A DNA stretch of 48,143 bases from Ruminococcus sp. (lineage in GTDB: Bacteria; Bacillota; Clostridia; Oscillospirales; Ruminococcaceae), in the NCBI GenBank assembly GCA_016288815.1, contig JAEELF010000061.1:1-48143 (forward strand), in the 5' to 3' direction. Below the pieces are notes generated by a model that was given only the letters and a program-made list of their open reading frames with translations, had not been told where the DNA came from and did not search any database. A program made the position numbers and the translations under genes. Each line of letters begins with the position of its first letter. The stretch's first letter is position 1. Below, one piece after another: positions 8,237 to 15,815 of the stretch.

Positions 8237-10183
8237 TCAGATCTTCGGGAATATCGTATTCCTCGGCGTGCCGTGCTCGTGCAGACTCATGCCCTCCATG
8301 CCGAGGATAAAGCTCTGCAAGGTGACGAGATCTGCGACATTCGCTGAGCCGTCGCCGTTTGCGTCCGCCGCGTCGGGAAATTCCTGACTGACCAGACACT
8401 GCCGCATGAGGATTAGGTCGAAAATATCTATAACTTCGTCGCCGTTCAAGTCGCCGGACATACTGTACTCCTCAACGGGCTCGAGTATCCACGTCTGTGA
8501 TCTGCTGCCGTCAACGCGGAGCTGGTGAGCGTTTGCACCGTCCCCCGAGCCTGAGACCCCGACCGCGCTCCTGTCCTTGCTGGAGCTTGTCACGATGAGG
8601 TACGACCCGTCGTCCTGCGCCACGAACTTGAACCGCTGTGCGTCGCTGTCCGTGCGGGTGTAGATACCGATATTCGTGCGGTCGTCAGGCTTGCCGCTGT
8701 CGAGGTCGAGCAGCAGCTCACTGCCGTCCATGCCGGAATACAGGTAGTAGTAGCCGTCGCCGGCAGACTTGATGTACCATGTGTTGTAGTCCGCAGCGCC
8801 GTCCGCGGAGTACTGGATAACGTTCCCGCCAGCGCGCCCGTCGGCATTCGCGACCGTGAGATACAGACCCGTCTCAGCATTCTTTATCCTGTACGCGCCT
8901 TCAGTGATCTCACTGCCGTCCCGGAGGAACACCCTCTCGGACTGCGGGTAGACACGGCCGAAAACGTCGAGCGAAGCGAGCGGCTTTCCGCTGAAATCAA
9001 ACAGCGCCTGATTGTCGTAGGACGAGCCCCCGGTCTCGGTGACGTCCGGGTCGTAGCCGGCAGCACTTGCAGTTGCCCAGCCGGAGCCGTACTGCTCCCA
9101 CAGCTGTCTCTGCTCCTCCCACGATATCCCGGGGACTCCGAGCCACGCGGGTTCCCAGTAGAATACTCCGATCCCCCATTTCCCGGTGTCTGCGACCGCC
9201 TGGAAAACGTCCGTGAGGCACTGTGCCTGCCCGTCAACTGAGATATCGTACCTGAACTCGCAGTCGGGGGAGGACGCAGAAACGACGTTCCCGAAGGTGT
9301 CGCCGTCGTCGCTGGTGTAGGGGTAGGCAGTCTCAGCGACCATGACGTACTTGCCGTAGGTGTCGCCGATATTTTTCAGCACGGAGGTGAGGTTATCGGT
9401 CGTGCCGTGCCAGTACGGGTAGTAGGACGTCGCAAAAACATCGTAATCGAGCCCGCATTCGTCCATGACCTTTGCGTACCACGGGTAGTAGCCGGTCGAG
9501 GGGTTCGCGAAGTGGTGGGCGATGAGGATACCGCTGTCAAAGTCGCGCACAGCCTTGTTGCCGCTCGCAAACAGCTTGCAGATGTTGTACATATCATCCT
9601 CGCCGCAGAAGTGGCAGTTGGTCTCGTTGCCGACCTGCACCATGCCGATGTCGCCGCCGGCTTCGGTGACGGAGGTCAGCACCCACGTCGTCCACTTGTA
9701 TATCTCCCCGCCGAGAGTGTCAAGGTCGTGCGAAGCCCAGTATTTCGGGCGGGACTGCTTGGCAGGGTCAGCCCAGAAGTCGGAGTACTGGATATCGACG
9801 AGGAGCTTCATGCCGTATTCTGCCGCCCGCGCTCCGATGAGCCCCGCGGTGTAGACGTCGTTATTTCCGCCGCCGTAGCTGTTCCCGGAGCTGTCATATG
9901 GCTCGTTCCATACGCGCACGCGGATGTAGTTCACTCCGTGCTCGGCGAGCGTCTTGAAGATGTCCTGCCGGTTGCCGGATTCGTCGTAGAACACCACCCC
10001 CGCGTTCTCGATAGCGATTATCGACGAGACGTCCACTCCGCGTATCGGTTCGCCGCCGTTGACGGAGCTGTCGAACTGCGTGAAGGTCACACTGTCGGAA
10101 GCTGCAAAAGCCGGAGTATCACGGATCTCCGGCAACCGCACTGCCGTGAGGGAGAGCAGTGCAGAGAGGAGCACCGCAGCCAT
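8237..10183 (-). CDS. GH53 endo-beta-1,4-galactanase with ricin-type lectin module and type I dockerin
   Basis: A secreted cellulosomal enzyme predicted to cut beta-1,4-galactan side chains of rhamnogalacturonan I. From the ATG at 10183 (648 aa): signal peptide to about residue 27; GH53 domain about 45-400 with catalytic acid/base E187 (QVGNE) and nucleophile E284 (VAETAYP); ricin-type beta-trefoil module about 425-572; dockerin about 577-640 with two calcium loops (DLNGDEVIDIFD and DANGDGSANVAD). The start is uncertain: the only good ribosome site (GGAGGGA, 10204-10210) is 20 bases from this ATG but six from an in-frame CTG (10196-10198), which would give the typical signal-peptide head LKLKKM. 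It has its own promoter and stands alone. Confidence 0.93.
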   Translation of the reverse strand: MAAVLLSALLSLTAVRLPEIRDTPAFAASDSVTFTQFDSSVNGGEPIRGVDVSSIIAIENAGVVFYDESGNRQDIFKTLAEHGVNYIRVRVWNEPYDSSGNSYGGGNNDVYTAGLIGARAAEYGMKLLVDIQYSDFWADPAKQSRPKYWASHDLDTLGGEIYKWTTWVLTSVTEAGGDIGMVQVGNETNCHFCGEDDMYNICKLFASGNKAVRDFDSGILIAHHFANPSTGYYPWYAKVMDECGLDYDVFATSYYPYWHGTTDNLTSVLKNIGDTYGKYVMVAETAYPYTSDDGDTFGNVVSASSPDCEFRYDISVDGQAQCLTDVFQAVADTGKWGIGVFYWEPAWLGVPGISWEEQRQLWEQYGSGWATASAAGYDPDVTETGGSSYDNQALFDFSGKPLASLDVFGRVYPQSERVFLRDGSEITEGAYRIKNAETGLYLTVANADGRAGGNVIQYSADGAADYNTWYIKSAGDGYYYLYSGMDGSELLLDLDSGKPDDRTNIGIYTRTDSDAQRFKFVAQDDGSYLIVTSSSKDRSAVGVSGSGDGANAHQLRVDGSRSQTWILEPVEEYSMSGDLNGDEVIDIFDLILMRQCLVSQEFPDAADANGDGSANVADLVTLQSFILGMEGMSLHEHGTPRNTIFPKI

Positions 10184-10232
10184 TTTTTTGAGTTTCAGGG
10201 GGATCCCTCCTTTTCACGAATTATCTACAACA

Positions 10233-10261
10233 ATTATACAAACATTTTCACGGATTGTCAA
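10233..10261 (-). promoter_or_regulatory. Promoter of the GH53 gene
   Basis: On the minus strand, TTGACA (10256-10261) and TATAAT (10233-10238) are separated by exactly 17 bp, about 50 bases upstream of the galactanase start. No obvious operator or CRE-like palindrome is seen beside it. Confidence 0.88.
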
Positions 10262-10274
10262 CATTTTCGCGGAC

Positions 10275-10315
10275 AAAAAGCCGCAGGAGTTTTGGTCAGC
10301 TGTCCTCCTGCGGCT
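10275..10315 (-). terminator. Terminator of the GH3 gene
   Basis: An 11-bp perfect stem (AGCCGCAGGAG at 10279-10289 with CTCCTGCGGCT at 10305-10315) is followed on the minus strand by a run of five Ts. It starts 13 bases after the GH3 stop. Confidence 0.87.
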
Positions 10316-10327
10316 GTCTGTTTTGTG

Positions 10328-13081
10328 CTATTTTATCGTTATATCCATGACTGCCATGAACTCCGGCAGACATATCTCAAGCGTCCCGACACCGGACACT
10401 CCCTCCGGTATCGCGATCTCATATTCTGCGAAGTCGTCGAAGCTGTCACTCGCGGAAACACTTATCTCGACTTTCTTCCCACAAATATCGGCGTATATCG
10501 TCCCGTCACAAGTGACCGCCGCCGCACTCAGCTTCACCCTCGTGCAGCCGGTGAAGTCGATACCGCCGTATGTGAGACCGCAGTCCCACGCGATGCCTCG
10601 AACATAATTCCTGCTGAATCTGCGTGACCAGAAAATGCTAATACCGTGCGCCTTGTCGAAACTCTGAGCATTGAACGTACTTCCGCGCAGCGAGAGCTTT
10701 TTACCCTCGACAGCGAGGTCAGCCTGCGCGCGTATGTCCGCGGACGACCGTCCCGCAAGGAACGTGTACACGCCGCCTTCGGTCATCATCTCGCCGCTGC
10801 GGACATCGTATATCTGCAAAATATGCTCCGGGACAGTCACGCGAACTGTCTGTTTTTCGCCGGCTTTGAGGAAGACTCGCGCGAAGCCGCACAGCTTCCT
10901 CAGCGGACGTGTGACCTCAGAATCGCGCACGGTGAAGTATATCTGAATGACCTCAGCGCTGTCCGTGCCGGAGACATTTTCGATGTCCACGACCGCCTCC
11001 GCGCCGTCTGACGTCCTCCGCACGCTTAGACCGGAGTACCGGAAATCCGCGTAGGACAGCCCGAAACCGAACGGGTACAGCGGCTCGCCGCGGAAGTACA
11101 TATACGTCGTCCCCGCGGACTCGATGTCGTAGTCGTTGATGTCCGGAAGGTCGAGCTCGCTCCTGTACCACGTCTGCGCAAGGCGTCCCGAGGGAGGGTT
11201 CTTCCCGTTCAGGGTTCGCGCGACCGCCGTCCCGAGATGAGGACCCGCGTGGGACGTCCAGAGTATCGCCGGGAGCGCTTTGTCCTCGCGGTTTACGGAG
11301 TATGGATAGCTCGACACGATGACCATGACCGTCCGCGGATTCAGCTCATTCAGCTCCAGCGCCATGTTCGGCTGGACGTTCAGCGCGAGCGTTTTTCGGT
11401 CGAAGCACTCCTTCGCGACCTGCACCGGATAGTTGCCCGTGCAATAGACGACCGTACCGCATTCTGCGGCTATGTTACGCGCTCTGTCCGTGCCGGAGCT
11501 GATCACCTCGACCGTGAACAGTCCCTCACTCCGGACAGTCCTGCTCGGCTCGAAGCCAAGCTGTACGCCGTTGAGCGTGAGCCGCTGGTGTCCGAGGTAT
11601 TCCTCGATGACCGTCTCCCCGGAGCTCTCGTGCGGGAAAAGATTGAAGGTCTCTCGCGTGAACCAGTCGTAGATCCCGCGGTTGTGGAGCATGAGCCTGC
11701 CGTCGGTGTTGCGCAGGTAACGCTTGTATTTTACGGAGAAGAGGTTCACCCAGCCCTCGCCCCAGTCCTGCATCTCGAAAAGCTCGCTTTCGCCCGGGAT
11801 ATCGGCGTCCGCAGAGACAGTCCCGTCGTCCTTCGCGGAGAGATATTTTCCGTTCGACGCTCTTACAGCGACGATGTCCCACAGGCTGTCGTGGACGATC
11901 CCGCACTGCGGGAACTCAGCCCTCATGCCTTCCAGAACGGATACAGTCTCCCGCGACGTACCGGTGTACCAGTCCCGCAGGACCTCGTCCGCAAGGGGAC
12001 CGCAGACGGCTATCTTCCCGGAAATATCCCGGAGCGGGAGGGTGCCGTCGTTTTTCAGCAGAGTGACCTGCTCGAGCGCCGCGCGGAGATTGACCTCCTG
12101 CGACTGAGCGGTATCCACGTCGTCATAGGTGATAGAATCATAGGGGCAGTCGTCGGCGAAGTGACCGAGCCTGCACCGCGCGTAGAGGACATTCCGCACA
12201 GTCTCGTCGATGTCCTCCTCGGTGAGCAGACCCCGCGCGAGCGCCTTTTCTGCGGACTTTTTCACGAGGGAGTCGATATCGGTCATGGTGTCGCAGCCGG
12301 CTTTGAGTGCCTCCGCGAGCACCTCTGCATGGCTGTCACAGTAGCGGTGGAAGGTCACGGTCTGGCTGAAATCACCGCCGTCTGTCACGGTGAACCACAG
12401 CCCCCACTTGTCCTTGAGTACAGTTTTCAGCTCCGGGTTGAGCATAGCGGGGACGCCGTTTATCTCGTTGTACGCCGCCATGACACTCCTTGCGCCGCCG
12501 AAGCGTATCGCGTTCATGAAAGCCGCGTAGTAGTATTCATATTTGATGCGGAGCGGGAGGAATGAATTCCCCTTGACGCGTGACTCCTCGGAGTTGTTCG
12601 CGCAGAAGTGCTTGAGGGTGGGGATCGTTTTGAGGTAGGTGCCGTTGTCGCCTGCCATAGCGGAGGTGTACGCAGCGGTCATCTCTCCCGCGAGGAAGAC
12701 GTCCTCGCCGTAAGCCTCCTCGTTTCTGCCCCAGCGCGGATCACGCTCCATATCTACCGTGGGTCCCCATACACAGCCGCCGCCGGTCCTGGTCTTGTTG
12801 TAGAACGCTCTGCACTCATTCCCGGCTATCTCGCCGAGCTCGCGCATGAGCTCCCTGTCGAACGTCCCCGCGAGACCGATAGGCTGCGGGAAGACCGTGG
12901 AGTAGTGCTCGGGCTCTCTGCCTACGAAGCCCCGGGCTACCTCCTGACCGATATAGAATTCATTCATTCCGAGCCGTTCCACAGCATGGTGGTGAGTGGA
13001 CAGCAGGGACAGCTTCTCGTCGAGCGTGAGCTTTGAGGTTAGCTCCGCCGCGAGAGCGTAAGATCTGTCGTTTTTATCCAT
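10328..13081 (-). CDS. GH3 family beta-glycosidase (cytoplasmic) with inserted trefoil-like domain
   Basis: A 917-residue glycoside hydrolase of family 3 (beta-glucosidase/xylosidase type). The N-terminal TIM-barrel domain has RTGGGCVWGPTVDMERDPRWG, KH at 157-158 and the nucleophile Asp at about 234 in TVTDGGDF. The GH3 C-terminal domain is interrupted at about 402-527 by a segment that reads like a fascin/ricin-type trefoil (VAVRASNGKYLSAKDDG, KYKRYLRNTDGRL). It resumes at CGTVVYCTGNYPVQ and continues through YPFGFGLSYADF, an FnIII-like domain and a CBM6-like tail of about 130 residues. There is no signal peptide, so it probably trims imported oligosaccharides. Start: ATG at 13081 after AAGGAG; the promoter at 13135-13163 excludes longer starts. 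Exact substrate unknown. Confidence 0.9.
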   Translation of the reverse strand: MDKNDRSYALAAELTSKLTLDEKLSLLSTHHHAVERLGMNEFYIGQEVARGFVGREPEHYSTVFPQPIGLAGTFDRELMRELGEIAGNECRAFYNKTRTGGGCVWGPTVDMERDPRWGRNEEAYGEDVFLAGEMTAAYTSAMAGDNGTYLKTIPTLKHFCANNSEESRVKGNSFLPLRIKYEYYYAAFMNAIRFGGARSVMAAYNEINGVPAMLNPELKTVLKDKWGLWFTVTDGGDFSQTVTFHRYCDSHAEVLAEALKAGCDTMTDIDSLVKKSAEKALARGLLTEEDIDETVRNVLYARCRLGHFADDCPYDSITYDDVDTAQSQEVNLRAALEQVTLLKNDGTLPLRDISGKIAVCGPLADEVLRDWYTGTSRETVSVLEGMRAEFPQCGIVHDSLWDIVAVRASNGKYLSAKDDGTVSADADIPGESELFEMQDWGEGWVNLFSVKYKRYLRNTDGRLMLHNRGIYDWFTRETFNLFPHESSGETVIEEYLGHQRLTLNGVQLGFEPSRTVRSEGLFTVEVISSGTDRARNIAAECGTVVYCTGNYPVQVAKECFDRKTLALNVQPNMALELNELNPRTVMVIVSSYPYSVNREDKALPAILWTSHAGPHLGTAVARTLNGKNPPSGRLAQTWYRSELDLPDINDYDIESAGTTYMYFRGEPLYPFGFGLSYADFRYSGLSVRRTSDGAEAVVDIENVSGTDSAEVIQIYFTVRDSEVTRPLRKLCGFARVFLKAGEKQTVRVTVPEHILQIYDVRSGEMMTEGGVYTFLAGRSSADIRAQADLAVEGKKLSLRGSTFNAQSFDKAHGISIFWSRRFSRNYVRGIAWDCGLTYGGIDFTGCTRVKLSAAAVTCDGTIYADICGKKVEISVSASDSFDDFAEYEIAIPEGVSGVGTLEICLPEFMAVMDITIK

Positions 13082-13134
13082 TTTCAAACTCCTTGATCGC
13101 CGGCTGAGAGTACCGGACTTTTTAAATATATACA

Positions 13135-13163
13135 ATTATACAGTCAAAACGCGCACTTGTCAA
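13135..13163 (-). promoter_or_regulatory. Promoter of the GH3 gene
   Basis: Minus-strand TTGACA (13158-13163), 17-bp spacer, TATAAT (13135-13140). The -10 continues into TTGTATATATTT, so the 15 bases TATAATTGTATATAT are the same as at the GntR promoter near 42356. Confidence 0.9.
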
Positions 13164-13174
13164 TGGAGTTTCTG

Positions 13175-13213
13175 AATAAAAAAGGACCGTCTTCCTGCGG
13201 AAACGGTCCTTTT
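13175..13213 (-). terminator. Terminator of the htrA gene
   Basis: Stem AAAGGACCGT (13181-13190) with ACGGTCCTTT (13203-13212), followed on the minus strand by a T-rich stretch. It lies just past the protease stop at 13237. Confidence 0.82.
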
Positions 13214-13236
13214 GGTATGAAGAATATGAAAAAGCG

Positions 13237-14598
13237 TCAATCCTCGTTTTTTACTTCGTCAAGAGTTACCTTGACGGTCTTTTCCTTTCCGTCGCGGATG
13301 AAGGTCAGCTCGATCTTGTCCCCGGCGGAGTGCTTGTTCTTTTCAGCGACGAGCTCAGACGAAGTGCTCACCTCAGTGTCGTCCACTGCCGTGATGACGT
13401 CGCCCACCTCGAGACCAGCCTTGTCGGCAGCGCTGCCCTTGGTCACGTCGGTGACATAAACTCCCACAGGGAGATTGTACATCTTGGAAACGGTCTCCGT
13501 CACGTCCTGACAGCTTATGCCGAGCTGCGGCTTGCCTGTGACGTAGCCGTACTTCATGAGGTCGTCAACTATGGTCATTACCTGATTGGAGGGGATAGCG
13601 AAGCCGATACCCTCGATGCTTGCACCTGAGGAGCCCATCAGCGAATAGGAGCTGGACATCTTGGAGGAGTTGATACCGATGACCTGACCGTACATATTGA
13701 TGAGCGGACCGCCGGAGTTTCCGGAGTTGATAGCCGCATCGGTCTGGATAAGGTTCATCGACTTGTCATTGATAGTAACGTTTCTGTTGAGACCCGAAAC
13801 GATACCCCTTGTTACTGTATCCATGAGCTCGAAGCCGAGCGGGTTGCCGATTGCAACGACGTCCTGACCGAGTTTGAGCGAGTCGCTGTCGCCGAACTCA
13901 GCGGCAGTGAGACCTGTCTCGTTTATCTTGAGGACAGCGATATCGCAGTCGGTGTCGTAGCCGATGACCTCAGCGTCGTAGCTTGTACCGTCATTGACGA
14001 TGACCGAAACAGAATCCGCGAGGCCGCAGCCGTACTCGCTGTCGTAGATGACGTGCGCATTGGTGACGATGTAGCCGTTCTCAGTGATGATGACGCCTGT
14101 ACCGGTCGCCGTAGCATCCTGAGTGGAGGGAGTGCCGTAGTCGAAGCCGTAGCCGTAGTAGTAGCCGCCGCTGCTCTGCGATGTGTAAGTGAAATTCGAC
14201 TCAATGCCGACTACCGATGGGAGCAGCTTTTCAACGACGTCCTCAGTGGAGAGCGTGTCGCCTTCTGACTCAGAAGTCTTGATGAGGCTGACGCTCTCGG
14301 CACTCGAGAGCCTGATGACGCCGTCTGCGTCCTCGTCAGTGTCCTTGTCGGATACTTCTGTATAGGACGTCTCGTTATTGAACATCGGTGCTACCTGTGA
14401 GTAGATTCCGATAGAGCCTGCGGATACGAGAGCCATTGCCATGAGGGAAGCTGTTATCTTGAGAGCGGTGTGCTTCTTCTTTTTCTTGGGTGCGGGAGAA
14501 TCCGTACAGAAGCCTTCGCTGCCTGTAAATTTGTTCATAGGGCTTGCCTCCGTCTCTGTTATATCATTCATCATATTGTTATTATCGAACTCATACAT
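13237..14598 (-). CDS. htrA: HtrA/DegP-type membrane-anchored serine protease
   Basis: A 453-residue surface quality-control protease. A cytoplasmic head with a Lys-rich patch (residues 38-43) precedes one membrane segment (about 47-68), placing the rest outside. The trypsin-like domain has the triad H182 (TNAHVI), D219 (DCDIAVL) and S295 (GNSGGPL). One PDZ domain (about 350-450) contains LEVGDVITAVDD. A Gly/Tyr-rich loop follows the N-terminus of the protease domain. Length and layout match single-PDZ HtrA proteins of Firmicutes. The ATG at 14598 has GGAAAG upstream. It is monocistronic, flanked by the GH3 gene and a divergent DUF11 gene; a role in folding or turnover of exported enzymes is inference. 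Confidence 0.94.
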   Translation of the reverse strand: MYEFDNNNMMNDITETEASPMNKFTGSEGFCTDSPAPKKKKKHTALKITASLMAMALVSAGSIGIYSQVAPMFNNETSYTEVSDKDTDEDADGVIRLSSAESVSLIKTSESEGDTLSTEDVVEKLLPSVVGIESNFTYTSQSSGGYYYGYGFDYGTPSTQDATATGTGVIITENGYIVTNAHVIYDSEYGCGLADSVSVIVNDGTSYDAEVIGYDTDCDIAVLKINETGLTAAEFGDSDSLKLGQDVVAIGNPLGFELMDTVTRGIVSGLNRNVTINDKSMNLIQTDAAINSGNSGGPLINMYGQVIGINSSKMSSSYSLMGSSGASIEGIGFAIPSNQVMTIVDDLMKYGYVTGKPQLGISCQDVTETVSKMYNLPVGVYVTDVTKGSAADKAGLEVGDVITAVDDTEVSTSSELVAEKNKHSAGDKIELTFIRDGKEKTVKVTLDEVKNED

Positions 14599-14712
14599 AG
14601 CTGTTCACTTTCCTTTTCGTTTATTCCGGAGCTCTTTGCTCCTTCGATGTTTTTATTATATTTTCCGTTTGTGATATTAATTTGCAGTGTATGTAGAAGT
14701 TTTGGAAAGAAT

Positions 14713-14732
14713 ATGTGAAAAAAATTTCACAT
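14713..14732. promoter_or_regulatory. Operator-like palindrome in the htrA/DUF11 intergenic region
   Basis: A perfect inverted repeat, ATGTGAAA-AAAA-TTTCACAT (8-bp arms, 4-base centre), lies in the 228-base divergent region. It has no T tract, so it looks more like a protein-binding site than a terminator. Two small hairpins follow toward the DUF11 gene (14776-14788 and 14790-14804). I could not place a convincing promoter for either gene in this region. Confidence 0.5.
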
Positions 14733-14826
14733 AGATGACGTTTCTGTGAAAACGTGTGACGGCTTAATGCACTGCTGCATATTATGCATTGAGGCACAGC
14801 CTCATCAAAACAGAGGAGGAATAAAT

Positions 14827-15684
14827 ATGGCAGCTTTTTACAATCAGGCTACACTTTCCTATAACGGCACGATCGCGAGCTCGAACATCACAGTCGGCGA
14901 GATGATAGAGGTGCTCTCCGCGCAGAAGAACGCAGTGAGCGATACCTACACTCCCGGCGGCGATAACGTTTTCGTGATAAGCCTCGTGAACAGCGGCACA
15001 TCAGCTTTCACAGGTATAACGATAACCGATGACCTCGGCGCATATGCACCCTCTGAGGGCGCGGCAGAGGTCGTCCCGCTCACCTATATCGAAGGCACAG
15101 CGGCTTGCTACGTCAACGGTGTGCTCCAGACCGCCCCGACGGTCACCACGGAGTCTCCGCTGACTATCACAGGCATCAGCGTACCGGCAGGCGGCTCAGC
15201 GCTCGTGCTCTACTCAGCCCGCGCGAACGAGTTCGCTCCGCCCACAGCCGGCGGCAGTATTACCAATACCGCAGAGATAAGCGGCACCGGCTTTACAGCA
15301 CTGTCGGCTTCTGCGGAGACGGCTCCCTCCGGAGAGCCCGACCTCGCTATCAGCAAGTCTCTCTCACCGACACAGGTCGAGGAGAACGGTCAGGTGACCT
15401 ACACCTTCATTATCCAGAACTACGGCAACACTGAGGCTTCCGCTGAGGACAGCGTTATCTTCAGCGACACCTTCACTCCGTCCCTGAGCGGACTTACCGC
15501 GCAGTTCAACGGAGCCGCATGGACAGCAGGTACCAACTACACCTACGCAGAAGCGACGGGCGAGTTCCAGAGCACAGCCGGTTCTGTGACAGTCCCTGCA
15601 GCGACCTACACGCAGGATCCGGATACAGGCGCATGGGCAGTCCAGCCCGGCGTGAGCACGCTTATCATCACAGGAACTATCTGA
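14827..15684 (+). CDS. DUF11-repeat protein without signal peptide
   Basis: A 285-residue protein starting MAAFYNQATLSYNG. Two Ig-like beta-sandwich units of the DUF11 type are visible: one with VISLVNSGTSAFTGITITDDLG and one with YTFIIQNYGNTEASAEDSVIFSDTF. The family is common in Clostridia; its function is unknown. There is no signal peptide, membrane helix or sorting motif, although DUF11 units are usually found outside the cell. Start: ATG at 14827 after ACAGAGGAGGAATAA; an earlier ATG at 14746 lacks a ribosome site and would add a Cys-rich head unlike the family. Followed by a hairpin and a separate promoter, so probably monocistronic. Confidence 0.85.
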   Translation: MAAFYNQATLSYNGTIASSNITVGEMIEVLSAQKNAVSDTYTPGGDNVFVISLVNSGTSAFTGITITDDLGAYAPSEGAAEVVPLTYIEGTAACYVNGVLQTAPTVTTESPLTITGISVPAGGSALVLYSARANEFAPPTAGGSITNTAEISGTGFTALSASAETAPSGEPDLAISKSLSPTQVEENGQVTYTFIIQNYGNTEASAEDSVIFSDTFTPSLSGLTAQFNGAAWTAGTNYTYAEATGEFQSTAGSVTVPAATYTQDPDTGAWAVQPGVSTLIITGTI

Positions 15685-15689
15685 AAAAC

Positions 15690-15720
15690 GGGAGGCTAAG
15701 GGGGCTCCTCTTTGCCTCCC
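15690..15720 (+). terminator. Hairpin after the DUF11 gene
   Basis: A 7-bp stem GGGAGGC/GCCTCCC starts six bases after the stop. The T tract is missing on the 3' side, so it is a weak terminator or a 3'-end stabilising hairpin. Confidence 0.5.
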
Positions 15721-15753
15721 TACATACTCACGCGCGGATTTTCACGGAAATTC

Positions 15754-15782
15754 TTGCAATTCTGTGTTACGTGTGATATAAT
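15754..15782 (+). promoter_or_regulatory. Promoter of the sugar importer-GH105 operon
   Basis: TTGCAA (15754-15759), 17-bp spacer, TATAAT (15777-15782), with TGA directly before the -10 (extended -10 form). It is 34 bases upstream of the binding-protein start. Confidence 0.82.
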
Positions 15783-15815
15783 GTAGTATCATTATTATTT
15801 TGAGGTACTGAGAGT

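Noticed and set aside
11237..12565. Long open frame on the plus strand inside the GH3 gene
   Set aside because: Antisense shadow of a well-supported GH3 enzyme; no ribosome site or domain.
14746..14826. Longer N-terminus for the DUF11 protein
   Set aside because: No ribosome site before 14746, and the added Cys-rich residues do not fit the family; GAGGAGG precedes the ATG at 14827.
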